A stretch of DNA of 64,000 nt. Source: Microcaldota archaeon (lineage in GTDB: Archaea; Micrarchaeota; Micrarchaeia; Micrarchaeales; CABMGC01). Of the stretch, positions 32,339-40,648 are shown in pieces (position 1 is the first letter of the stretch; every line of letters starts with the position of its first letter). The DNA lies in the NCBI GenBank assembly GCA_021792095.1, contig JAJYVH010000001.1:62001-126000 (forward strand), given 5' to 3'. Both the position numbers and the translations under genes were made by a program. The notes under the pieces are model-generated. The model made no database searches. It had not been told where the DNA came from and worked only from the letters and a program-made list of their open reading frames with translations.

Positions 32339-33646
32339 ATGGACAGAAGGGCGCTCCTGGAGATACTGGGCGATTATAACTACTGGGGAAGCTTCAATAA
32401 ACCCCTTTTTGAGCGGAAGGAGTATCAGACTCTATTGGAGAACAACCTTAAAGCCAACATAATAGGCATTGTGAAAGGCGTCCGCAGAGCCGGAAAATCC
32501 AGCATCATACTCAAATATATCGCTGGCCTGGGCGATGCGAAAAAGGCGCTTGTATTGAACCTGGAGGATCCGAGGCTGCCCCAAAATATTGACGCTGTAT
32601 TTTTAATGGATACCATTGATGCGTATTCTGTATCGGTTGACCCTGACGGACCCGCACTGGTGGTTATAGATGAGGCGCAGCACGCCAAAGGCTGGGAAAA
32701 GTTCGCTAGATACCTGGTAGAGACCAGAGGAATAAAATGCATCGTGACCGGATCTTCTGCTGCACTGCTGAGCGAAGAATATGCAACATCGATCACTGGC
32801 AGACATATCGACATGGAGGTATTCCCCCTCTCTTTTAACGAGTTTGTCTTGTTTAAGGGTATAAAAGCTTCCGGCGAGCTGGATATAACCAAAAACAGGC
32901 ACAAGATAAGGCGTGTTTTTGAAGAATATATCAGATATGGCGGATTCCCTGAAGTGATCATCAATGACGATGAAAGGGTAAAAGGAGAGCTCTTAAGGAA
33001 CTATTTCAACGACATACTGATAAAAGATATCGCAAAAAGGTACGGCATAAAGCTGCACAGCCAGCTTGAAGCAATCTCCAAGGATTATGTATCAAACATA
33101 GGCACCAGGCTATCGCTTAGGAGGATAAGCTCCTCTTATAAGATAGGGCTGCATACAGCAGAGAGATTCTCGCAGTACCTATCAAACGCGTACCTGCTAT
33201 TCTATATTGACAGGTTCAGCTTTTCAAAGAAGGCGCAAGGCAGGAGCATAAAGAAAGTCTATACTATAGATAACGGATTTTATTCGATGCTTGGATTCAA
33301 GTTCATGGAGCAGCGAGATAAACTGATGGAGAATCTGGTCGCCATAAAGTTCCTGGTTGATGCATCGCGTAGACACGGCATGGAGATTTATTACTGGCAG
33401 GACTATCAGCAGCACGAAGTCGATTTTGTGGTGAAGGACGGCAATTCAGTAAAACAACTTGTGCAGGTAACATACGCATCATCGAGGAGGGACATAAATG
33501 CACGTGAAACAGGCAATTTGGTACGAGCATCCCGCCAACTACGTTGCAAGGAGCTTCTGTGTATAACCTGGGACTACGAAGGCGAGATAAGAGAATCAGG
33601 CAAAGGGATAAAGTGCATTCCTCTCTGGAAGTGGCTGCTGGGATAG
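32339..33646 (+). CDS. P-loop ATPase with DUF4143 C-terminal domain (first copy)
   Basis: 435 residues. The N-terminal AAA-like ATPase has Walker A GVRRAGKSSIILKY, Walker B ALVVIDEAQHAKGWE, the sensor region CIVTGSSAALLSEE and the family motif VFPLSFNEFVLFKG. The middle has a winged-helix-like part (YIRYGGFPEVI, RISSSYKIGLHTAERF), and the C-terminus a PD-(D/E)XK-like fold (IYYWQDYQQHEVDFVVKDGN, then QLVQVTYAS). The family (PF13173 plus PF13635) is common in archaea and often mobile; its function is not established. It is leaderless by TATA spacing. Confidence 0.88.
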   Translation: MDRRALLEILGDYNYWGSFNKPLFERKEYQTLLENNLKANIIGIVKGVRRAGKSSIILKYIAGLGDAKKALVLNLEDPRLPQNIDAVFLMDTIDAYSVSVDPDGPALVVIDEAQHAKGWEKFARYLVETRGIKCIVTGSSAALLSEEYATSITGRHIDMEVFPLSFNEFVLFKGIKASGELDITKNRHKIRRVFEEYIRYGGFPEVIINDDERVKGELLRNYFNDILIKDIAKRYGIKLHSQLEAISKDYVSNIGTRLSLRRISSSYKIGLHTAERFSQYLSNAYLLFYIDRFSFSKKAQGRSIKKVYTIDNGFYSMLGFKFMEQRDKLMENLVAIKFLVDASRRHGMEIYYWQDYQQHEVDFVVKDGNSVKQLVQVTYASSRRDINARETGNLVRASRQLRCKELLCITWDYEGEIRESGKGIKCIPLWKWLLG

Positions 33647-33688
33647 CTATGCGAGGCTATTTATGTTTTCCCTTGGCAATTTAGCAGT

Positions 33689-34732
33689 GTGGGCTGCATG
33701 GAAGCGGAAAGGTTAACACACACACACACACACACACAACCAAGCGCCAAAAATAGATTAGCCGGAGCAAGCGGCCCCGATGCAGCTCCTTCCAGAAAAC
33801 TGCGCTCCCAATCTGCCATGGAGTACCTGATGACCTACGGCTGGGCCATACTGATAATAGCAGTTGTCCTGGGCGCCCTCTTCAGTTTGGGGGTCTTCAA
33901 CGGCGCGAACTTCGCCCCCAAGGCGCCGCCGGGCGCATGCCAGGTCTTCAGGCCCAACGGACCGGGCAGCACGAGCTTCATCAATCTCGAGGGTGTGTGC
34001 AGCGGCGAGCTGCCGGAGTATGCTTTTTCATTCCCGAATACTACCACACAGGGCGACGTGGTCCCGGAATCCCAATCGCTGGATTCGGCGTGGGACGGCG
34101 GCTCGTGGACCATAGCCGCATGGTTCAAGGAGACTACTGTGCTCGGCCCTGGAGAAGCTAGGTTTCTGATAGATGAAACAGCAGGATGCGTTAGCGGCTT
34201 GGTGACCGGAGAGTCCTCGGCCACACAGTACAGCATATATACAGCACAGTGGTACAGCTCAGGCGGTTTGTGCATCAATGATGGAGTTGTTGCAGCAGGA
34301 TTCGGGGGCATACCCTACAACACATGGGTGTTCATTGTGAGCACGTTCCACTACATACCGCCGTCGGGAGGCTGGGTAGCAGCATGCGTAGACGGGGCGT
34401 GCGACAACTCATCATGGACCGCCAACGACCCCACTGATTATGCAGCGTATGGTTATGCGTTCCAGATACAGGACAACAACTGCTGCGGAGGCTTCCTGTA
34501 TGGAGGTGAACTTGCGGACGTACAGCTCTACAACACAAGTCTCTCCGCATCCACAATGAACGCGATGTACTATGAAGGCATAGGGGGAGCCCCTATACAG
34601 CTGCAGAACCTTGTGGGCTGGTGGCCGCTGAACGGCAACGGCCAGGATTACTCAGGAAACAACAACAACGGCGCAGTGAACTCCGGAGACAGCTTCGACG
34701 GTTCCTGGATGAGCGGCTATGCCACGCCGTAG
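33689..34732 (+). CDS. Pilin-type-signal surface protein with LamG-like domain and CA-repeat N-terminus
   Basis: The predicted RNA start (TATTTATG at 33658-33665) is close to GTG 33689; ATG 33698 is the next option. Codons 10-17 are a CA microsatellite giving Thr-His repeats. Then comes the class III signal region KLRSQSAMEYLMTYGWAILI with a hydrophobic helix. The ectodomain has SFINLEGVCSGELPEYAFSF and a concanavalin/LamG-like lectin fold (SWTIAAWFKETTVLG, NTWVFIVSTFHYIPP, GELADVQLYNTSLSASTMNA, LVGWWPLNGNGQDYSGNNNN). It is a likely exported, pilus-like or surface adhesin subunit. The gene at 63695 shares the same first 70 residues after the signal. Confidence 0.8.
   Translation: MGCMEAERLTHTHTHTQPSAKNRLAGASGPDAAPSRKLRSQSAMEYLMTYGWAILIIAVVLGALFSLGVFNGANFAPKAPPGACQVFRPNGPGSTSFINLEGVCSGELPEYAFSFPNTTTQGDVVPESQSLDSAWDGGSWTIAAWFKETTVLGPGEARFLIDETAGCVSGLVTGESSATQYSIYTAQWYSSGGLCINDGVVAAGFGGIPYNTWVFIVSTFHYIPPSGGWVAACVDGACDNSSWTANDPTDYAAYGYAFQIQDNNCCGGFLYGGELADVQLYNTSLSASTMNAMYYEGIGGAPIQLQNLVGWWPLNGNGQDYSGNNNNGAVNSGDSFDGSWMSGYATP
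33716..33738 (+). repeat. (AC)n dinucleotide microsatellite
   Basis: About 11.5 AC units in a row lie a few codons after the likely start codons of the LamG surface protein. Gain or loss of one unit would shift the frame before the signal peptide. Confidence 0.95.
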
Positions 34733-34743
34733 CCTTTGGGGCG

Positions 34744-35988
34744 CTACTTTATCACTATCTTGTCCGATATGTCCACTATCCTGTCCACACTGTAGCGCAC
34801 AGGGTTCCCGAAGCTCGTGTCCACCACCAAGCCGCCTTTCCTCGTGTCCACGCCGGCCACCTTGCCTATCAGCGTGCCGAACTCATTGACTACGAGCTTG
34901 CCCTTCAGCCTCTTGCTCTTGACGACGCGCTTCCTCAGCCCGCCCGTGATCATGGACACGGCTACGCCTATCGCTATCGCTGCTATAGTGAAGAGCAGTA
35001 ACTCGCTGAAGTATATCTGGTCCAGTATCCAGGACACGAACGAGTAGGCGAGCACCCAGAGGATCACTGATGAGCCTATGTACGTGCCGTAGCGGAAGTT
35101 GCGGAACAGGTACTTGTTGGATTTGGTGTCCAGTATCCTGCCCAGCAGGTACAGCAGCAGCATTATTGGCAGCAGGAGCAGGAAGCCCTCGACTGCATAC
35201 GCAGTCGCCACGCCCTGGTCGCTGCTCGAGTGCATGTAGCTCAGGTAATTGCTGGAGCCCACGAATATGGCTGCTATGAAGAACACGAGCGCGCTGAGGT
35301 AAAATACGAAGCTCAGCCTGTCTATGCTGAACCCGAAGCCCCTGAAGCTGCCTATGAGCGTCTCCTCCAGCCCGAAGCCCTTGATCACCATGTACAGTCC
35401 TATCAGGCCGACGGGCACCTCCCAGCCGAGGCCCAGCAAGTAGCTGACAGCGAAAAGGAGCAGGATGACGGCGGGTATGCCGAAGACGATGCGGGCGTAG
35501 TGGGGCTCCTTGAGCTTCTCCAGCACTGTTATGTACGTGCTCTCCAGCGCCTTGCTCTGCTTCACAGTAACGCTCTTCACGCTGCCTATCTTGATCCTCG
35601 ACTCTACGAGCGGAAGGACGCGCTCGTCACTGGCCCCGTCGGTCACGAAGACGCAGGAATCGGCCTTGGTCTGGTCCAGGACGTGCTCTAGCTGGATGGT
35701 TATGGCCCTGTCGGCAGCGTAGCCCTCGCTCTCTGCGCCGGTAACCGTGGCTATGCTGACGCTGTAGCCCTCCTTCTTGAGCTCGTCGTAGAGCTTGACC
35801 GCCTGGAACATAGTGTTCGCATCGGTATCCTCAGGATCTGCCAGGGAGAGCTGCGTGGCCGCGTTGAGGTTCTGCACGCGCCCCAACAGCGGACCCCCTA
35901 TGCCGGTCTTCCTGTACAGGTCGTTGTCGACGTCTATCGCAAGCACTAGGAGGCGCTCCGACTTATCTATCCCGCGGCGCTCTGCCAT
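34744..35988 (-). CDS. DUF373 family membrane protein
   Basis: An archaeal membrane protein of unknown function (PF04123). The N-terminal cytoplasmic part (LLVLAIDVDNDLYRKTGIGG, DTDANTMFQAVKLYDELKKE, ADSCVFVTDGASDERVLPLV) resembles a nucleotide-binding or hydrolase-like fold. About seven hydrophobic helices follow from residue 190 to 350, and the protein ends in a small soluble barrel (EFGTLIGKVAGVDTRKGGLV). ATG 35988 is chosen because the TATA box (36011-36020) is centred about 27 nt upstream. Confidence 0.88.
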   Translation of the reverse strand: MAERRGIDKSERLLVLAIDVDNDLYRKTGIGGPLLGRVQNLNAATQLSLADPEDTDANTMFQAVKLYDELKKEGYSVSIATVTGAESEGYAADRAITIQLEHVLDQTKADSCVFVTDGASDERVLPLVESRIKIGSVKSVTVKQSKALESTYITVLEKLKEPHYARIVFGIPAVILLLFAVSYLLGLGWEVPVGLIGLYMVIKGFGLEETLIGSFRGFGFSIDRLSFVFYLSALVFFIAAIFVGSSNYLSYMHSSSDQGVATAYAVEGFLLLLPIMLLLYLLGRILDTKSNKYLFRNFRYGTYIGSSVILWVLAYSFVSWILDQIYFSELLLFTIAAIAIGVAVSMITGGLRKRVVKSKRLKGKLVVNEFGTLIGKVAGVDTRKGGLVVDTSFGNPVRYSVDRIVDISDKIVIK

Positions 35989-36035
35989 GCTGTTAATTCC
36001 CAAACGTTAGTATTTATAACTGACGCAACGCTTCG

Positions 36036-36338
36036 CTAGCCCCTGTGTTTTTTGCGTCCCAGCGTCTTCCTGAACTTGAGGAAGTTCTGCACCAGCTTCT
36101 CGTAGCGCGAGTGCAGCACCAAAAGCACGAACACGAAGGCGGTTATTACCACCTCTGCCGAGAGTGAAAGGTTGAGCAGGTATTGTATGTTGTGGAGCTC
36201 GGGCGAGTATATGTTTATGGACACTAGAGTGACTATGGCTATGGCGAAATCGAGCACGAGCGAGCCGTAGGCTATGTAGTCCAGCAGTTTCCTTAGCTTC
36301 TCGGCCCTTAGGAACTCCATATATTGCACAAGAACCAC
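36036..36338 (-). CDS. Small membrane protein, two to three helices
   Basis: 100 residues: a short amphipathic start (MEFLRAEKLRKLLDYIAYGS), helices LVLDFAIAIVTLVSI and AEVVITAFVFVLLVL, and a very basic tail (KFRKTLGRKKHRG). It resembles small ion-channel-like or UPF membrane proteins of archaea, but I know no exact family. GTG 36338 fits a TATA box near 36361 (leaderless); ATG 36320 is another start. Confidence 0.6.
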   Translation of the reverse strand: MVLVQYMEFLRAEKLRKLLDYIAYGSLVLDFAIAIVTLVSINIYSPELHNIQYLLNLSLSAEVVITAFVFVLLVLHSRYEKLVQNFLKFRKTLGRKKHRG

Positions 36339-36420
36339 ACGGGAGAACTAATTTAGCTCGCAATATATTTTATAATTGTGTCTTGTTTCGGCGGGAAAGT
36401 GGAAGTGAAGCCATGCGTGC

Positions 36421-36582
36421 CTACTCGATGCGCTCCACCATGGCGCCCAGCGCTATGTCGTCAGCACCAGAGATGTCGCTGCACGTCTCCGCGTGCTTCT
36501 TCGCCGCCTCCAGGACCTTGGCCAGGCTCTCGTCCTCGAACTCAAACCTGCCGCATGTGCATACGAACCTGTACTTTGTCAT
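36421..36582 (-). CDS. Small DUF1059-like protein
   Basis: 53 residues: KYRFVCTCGRFEFEDESLAK, VLEAAKKHAETCSD. The pattern of a CxCG near the start, a helix with KxHA and a late Cys matches the DUF1059 group of small metal-binding proteins of archaea and bacteria. ATG 36582 is preferred to 36615 because the TATA-like CTTTTAAAATG lies at about 36615-36625, across the longer start. Confidence 0.6.
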   Translation of the reverse strand: MTKYRFVCTCGRFEFEDESLAKVLEAAKKHAETCSDISGADDIALGAMVERIE

Positions 36583-36655
36583 TCCCAGTACCAGGCATAG
36601 TTGGTCGCCAATCATTTTAAAAGTTTGCAGGCAGAGAGATTAGACTGGGGCTCAG

Positions 36656-37300
36656 ATGCAGTTCGAATCCCTCGCCAACGGCGAGGTGTGGAAGAGAGGC
36701 ATGCGGCACATAAGCAGGAAAGACAGGAAGCTCGCCAGGGTGGTGGCCCGCTTCGGGGCGATAGACAGCGACTGGGGTCCGTCAGACCCTTACGAGGCGA
36801 TAGTCGAGTCGTTCATCTACCAGCAGATATCCGGAGCGGCCGCGGACTCCATAGCGAGGAGGTTCAGGGGCCTCTACGGCGGGAGGCTGCCCAGCCCAAC
36901 CCAGTTCCTGAAGACTCCGGTAGCAAAGGTGAGGCGCGCTGGCGTATCGCCGCAGAAGTACTCGTACATACGCGGCCTGTGCGAAAGGATAGAGGGCGGG
37001 GAGCTCGACCTGGAGAGCCTCCGCAGGCTGCCCGACGAGGAGGTGATCGCAATACTTGACGACATCAAGGGCATAGGCAGGTGGACGGCCGAGATGTTCC
37101 TTATGTTCAGCCTGAAGCGCGTCGACATCTTCCCCATGGACGACCTTGGCATACAGAACGGTATCAAGGAAGTATACGGCATGAGGCGCAGGCCGGGCAG
37201 GGAAGAGATGCTCGAACTTTCTGAAAGATGGAGGCCCTACAGGTCGGTGGCTGCGCTTTACCTTTGGAGGAGCCAGGATCAGCAGCTTCCCGGCCAGTGA
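36656..37300 (+). CDS. DNA-3-methyladenine glycosylase, AlkA-like (HhH-GPD)
   Basis: A base-excision repair enzyme that removes alkylated purines. PYEAIVESFIYQQISGAAAD is the family start of the helical domain; ILDDIKGIGRWTAEMFLMFS is the helix-hairpin-helix; VDIFPMDDLGIQNGIKEVYG carries the catalytic Asp. 214 aa is the compact form without the AlkA N-terminal domain. It stands alone between small conserved genes. Confidence 0.9.
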   Translation: MQFESLANGEVWKRGMRHISRKDRKLARVVARFGAIDSDWGPSDPYEAIVESFIYQQISGAAADSIARRFRGLYGGRLPSPTQFLKTPVAKVRRAGVSPQKYSYIRGLCERIEGGELDLESLRRLPDEEVIAILDDIKGIGRWTAEMFLMFSLKRVDIFPMDDLGIQNGIKEVYGMRRRPGREEMLELSERWRPYRSVAALYLWRSQDQQLPGQ

Positions 37301-37315
37301 TGGCTCTTACGACTG

Positions 37316-37391
37316 CAAAACCGAAACACACCCTAAACGAACCCAAGACAAACCTAAACAAAACCGAAGTGTCGAAATAACTATTTTAAAA
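37316..37391 (+). promoter_or_regulatory. C/A-rich short repeats and TATA box before the membrane HTH gene
   Basis: CAAAACCGAA occurs at 37316-37325 and 37359-37368, and CCTAAAC at 37332-37338 and 37353-37359 (21 nt apart, two helical turns). A TATA-like CTATTTTAAAATG follows at 37381. The spacing suggests a bound regulator, perhaps the product of the gene itself. Confidence 0.4.
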
Positions 37392-37418
37392 TGAACGTAG
37401 CAGCTATCACTGAATTCC

Positions 37419-39194
37419 ATGAGCAAGACGTGGGAGACCAAGCGCAGGATACTGCAGTTGCTTTCCGGCAAGTCCAAGACGCTGAGCATACTGAGCGCGG
37501 AACTGGACCTTGCCCCTTCGACCGTAAGCGAGCACATAGAGGAACTCGAGAACGTGGGGGCTGTGCGCAGGGTCGACAACCCCTTCATAAAGAAATGGAA
37601 ATACTACGAGAGGAACCCAGACTTCAATCCTGCCGACCTTGATGCGCATGCGCGCGGAGCGGGCAACGGAGTGAAGATCGCAGCGGGGCTCGCCGTCATA
37701 GTGGGGCTGATAGCGGCGTTTGTGGTGTATGCGCCGGCGATGGGCGGGGCTCCTGGCGCCGCAAGCACGGTGGGCTTCCTGCTCACAGACCCGCCCCAGG
37801 TGCCGGCTGGCACGCAGGCGCTCAACATAACCTATTCGTCGCTGCAGGCGCATGTAATAGACACAAGCAACACTGCCGCCTCGGGGTGGATAAACGGCAC
37901 GGGCGGCGGGAGCCTCGACCTTATGCAGCTGCTCAACGTGACGCAGGACATAGGCAGCGCCAACATACCCGCAAACGCTGAGATAAACGCGGTCAGGTTC
38001 CGCATAGCGAACGCTAGCATAGTGGTGAACGGCACGGCGTACAAGGCAGTAGTGCCCAGCGGGAACCTTACCGCCTCGGTGATAGGCGCGGCGTCGGCCA
38101 ACACAAGCATACTGCTTGACCTCAGCCCCGTCGTGGTGAGCATATTCACCAACAACACTGCGGCGTTCGTACTCGTGCCCTCGGTTAAGGCGGTGATAGT
38201 GGGCAACCAGAGCGTGCAGCCGACCGGGGCCAAAAAGATGCTCAACGCTGTGGAGACCAGGCAGCTGTACGCTGCCCCTGGCATAACAATAACCAACGCC
38301 AGCCTGAGCGTGAGCGGGAACAGCACGGTGCTCAGCGTCACAGTAAAGAACGATGCTAACGAGAGCGTTAACATAAGCCACGTCACTCTGTTCGGGATTG
38401 GGGCCAGCGCTGTCGCTGCCCGGGACGCCAACACGAGCATAGGAGACAACGCGAATAACATACCCGTGGCGATTGGTGACGGCCAGGCGATCGGCGTGTC
38501 TGCTATCAACGGAATGGGCTACGGGACCGTCAACACCAGCGCCGGAGCGCAACAGAACGCGACTGCGGGCGCCGCCATAAGCACGGCCTACAACGGCACG
38601 TACGCCGGCGGGTCCAGGACCTATAAGAACGGGGGAGCCGCAGGAAGCGTATTCGGGCACATGATAGTAAACGCACCGGGACTAAGCGCGAACATAAGGG
38701 GCATCGTGGTCACGAACGCCAACACCAGCGGCATTGGGGGCATGCCGATGCCCGCAAGCGTCTACACGGGGAACGGGGTGGAGGACCATGCATTCGTACC
38801 GTTCTTGATTAACACGAACAACAGCTTCGGCGTGCCGAAGGTGGTGATAGACAGCATGCTCGGGGCGCTCGACTTCCTGGTAAGACCCAACGGCACGCTT
38901 GCGCTCCCGTTTGCAGGCGTATGCGGCGGCCAGTGCGCTTCGGGTGAGATATGCCCTTACATGGCGTGCATCACCAACGCGGGCGAGGCTACAGGCGGGA
39001 ACGCGACCAACGTGGTATACGAAGGGCAGGGCTACGACCTTGCCGCCGGAGCCTCAGTGACGCTGACATTCTCCGGAGAGATAGACTATGCAGGCGGGCA
39101 TGTGCTGGTGCTCCCTCAAAAGGGCAGCGCCTGGAGACTCGTGGTAATCGGGGATGACGGGGTTGAGGCAGACACCGGAGTGACTGCTTCGTGA
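37419..39194 (+). CDS. Membrane-spanning winged-helix protein with large outer domain (DUF4382-like)
   Basis: 591 residues. Residues 1-65 are a winged helix of the ArsR/MarR sort (TKRRILQLLSGKSKTLSILS, LDLAPSTVSEHIEELENVGA). One membrane helix follows (IAAGLAVIVGLIAAFVVYAP, about 88-108). The rest is outside the cell: a DUF4382-like beta domain (VGFLLTDPPQVPAGTQALNI, LDLMQLLNVTQDIGSANIPA), many N-glycosylation sites (NxS/T), then Ig-like beta segments and a Cys-rich patch (CGGQCASGEICPYMACI). This layout suggests a one-component regulator that senses something outside. Function is inferred only from architecture. Confidence 0.78.
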   Translation: MSKTWETKRRILQLLSGKSKTLSILSAELDLAPSTVSEHIEELENVGAVRRVDNPFIKKWKYYERNPDFNPADLDAHARGAGNGVKIAAGLAVIVGLIAAFVVYAPAMGGAPGAASTVGFLLTDPPQVPAGTQALNITYSSLQAHVIDTSNTAASGWINGTGGGSLDLMQLLNVTQDIGSANIPANAEINAVRFRIANASIVVNGTAYKAVVPSGNLTASVIGAASANTSILLDLSPVVVSIFTNNTAAFVLVPSVKAVIVGNQSVQPTGAKKMLNAVETRQLYAAPGITITNASLSVSGNSTVLSVTVKNDANESVNISHVTLFGIGASAVAARDANTSIGDNANNIPVAIGDGQAIGVSAINGMGYGTVNTSAGAQQNATAGAAISTAYNGTYAGGSRTYKNGGAAGSVFGHMIVNAPGLSANIRGIVVTNANTSGIGGMPMPASVYTGNGVEDHAFVPFLINTNNSFGVPKVVIDSMLGALDFLVRPNGTLALPFAGVCGGQCASGEICPYMACITNAGEATGGNATNVVYEGQGYDLAAGASVTLTFSGEIDYAGGHVLVLPQKGSAWRLVVIGDDGVEADTGVTAS

Positions 39195-39223
39195 TGCCGG
39201 AACCACACAGGGGCGCGGCCGGG

Positions 39224-40537
39224 CTACAGATAGCCCCAGCTCAGGAGCATGTCGCTGTCCCTGCTCCACCTCTGGCCTATGTCAGAGCGGTAGAACATGT
39301 TGGGTATCATCACGTTGCCGACGTTCTGGTATGCATTCCTTATCGCGTCGGACATCGCGGCTCCCGAGCCCGTTATTATGAGCGCGTAGCCTGATTGGCC
39401 TGCTATGAACCAGTCGTCCTTGTCCTTCTTCACCTCGCCGATGTGCACGCCGTTTAGGCTCTGGCGCTTGAAGAGCATCGCGGCCCCCTCGGAGTATTTC
39501 TTGAACGCCTTCTGGTCCTCGAAGGGGAACGGCGGTATCGCGACCACTACGCCGACCTGGTAGCCCTTCTTCGTCCTGAGCTGCGTGTCGCCCTTTCCGT
39601 GCGCGAGGTCGTATATGAACTGGCCCATCTCGCTCGTTATGCCCTCCATCTGTATGCTTATTGTGGGATAGCCTAGCCTGGACGTGAATTCCAAAGGCCA
39701 GATACCCTTTGCATTAGCGATGCAGTTTATGTCTATGTAGCCGACATAGCCGCTCGTCGCAATCCTGTCCCTCATCTTGAGCAGCGTCGCCTCGAAGATC
39801 ATGTTCCCTTTTGACCAGTACATGCTGGTCCCCATCTCGCCGGTGCTTGGGCCTATCTCCCCAGGGAACAGCTTCTTGTGCTCGAAATTGATGTTCACGG
39901 GCATGATGAAGTCTTTGCCGTTGAAGAACGCGCCGACCGCCACCTCCACCCCGTCCGCGTACTTCTGCATCAGGAACGTCTTTATCTTCTTCGACCATGT
40001 AGCCTTGTAGTGCTCGAGCACCTGCAGTATGTCCTTGCCGTCTTCTTCCTGGCCCGCGAAGAGCAGCTCCTTCTCGTCCTGTATCTCGCCGCTTGGCTTG
40101 AGCACGTACCTGTCGGGATTCGACTTTACGAACACGATGGCATCGTCGAACGATGTAAAGTTGGCGCTTGGCAGTATGGCCACCCCCGCCGCCTTCAGCT
40201 CCTCCTGCCCGAACTGCCTGTCCAGCTCGAGCCTGTCCGCGTATGCTGATCCGCCGAAAACCGCCTTGCCTTCCTTGCGGAGCGCGTCCGCCTTCGCGCC
40301 GAAACCCACATCGTCGAACAGGATCACGTCCGCCCAGTCCTTCTGCTTCTCCCAGTCATCCACCTTCTCGAAGAAACCGTCGCCGACGTCTTTCTCGGGC
40401 TGGTCGTGGCAGTAGAACTTGACATCGTGCCCCTCCTTGGCAAGCTGCCATGCAAGATCCGCGCTGAGCGCCTCCTGAGTAACAAACAAGAATTTGTATC
40501 TCTGTTTCTGGTCGCCATTTGCCCCGTTCGCAGCCAT
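39224..40537 (-). CDS. PurD-like ATP-grasp ligase
   Basis: The protein resembles phosphoribosylamine-glycine ligase: YADRLELDRQFGQEELKAAG, YVLKPSGEIQDEKELLFAGQ (ATP-binding Lys), FNGKDFIMPVNINFEHKKLF, PSTGEMGTSMYWSK and DINCIANAKGIWPLEFTSRL (metal ligands). The N-terminus KFLFVTQEALSADLAWQLAK lacks the usual GxGGREHA, so it may act on a different carboxylate-amine pair. No purine genes are near. ATG 40537 is preferred because the TATA-like GTAATAAAAC lies near 40570-40580. Confidence 0.78.
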   Translation of the reverse strand: MAANGANGDQKQRYKFLFVTQEALSADLAWQLAKEGHDVKFYCHDQPEKDVGDGFFEKVDDWEKQKDWADVILFDDVGFGAKADALRKEGKAVFGGSAYADRLELDRQFGQEELKAAGVAILPSANFTSFDDAIVFVKSNPDRYVLKPSGEIQDEKELLFAGQEEDGKDILQVLEHYKATWSKKIKTFLMQKYADGVEVAVGAFFNGKDFIMPVNINFEHKKLFPGEIGPSTGEMGTSMYWSKGNMIFEATLLKMRDRIATSGYVGYIDINCIANAKGIWPLEFTSRLGYPTISIQMEGITSEMGQFIYDLAHGKGDTQLRTKKGYQVGVVVAIPPFPFEDQKAFKKYSEGAAMLFKRQSLNGVHIGEVKKDKDDWFIAGQSGYALIITGSGAAMSDAIRNAYQNVGNVMIPNMFYRSDIGQRWSRDSDMLLSWGYL

Positions 40538-40648
40538 CCACTCGTGCAAAATGTTTTGTTGCTTATGCACGTGAAGTTTTATTACATCATTGCACTGAAA
40601 AGCGTGTATCTCAGGTTCGCATGTTTTATTTCAGTAAAGACATTGCGG

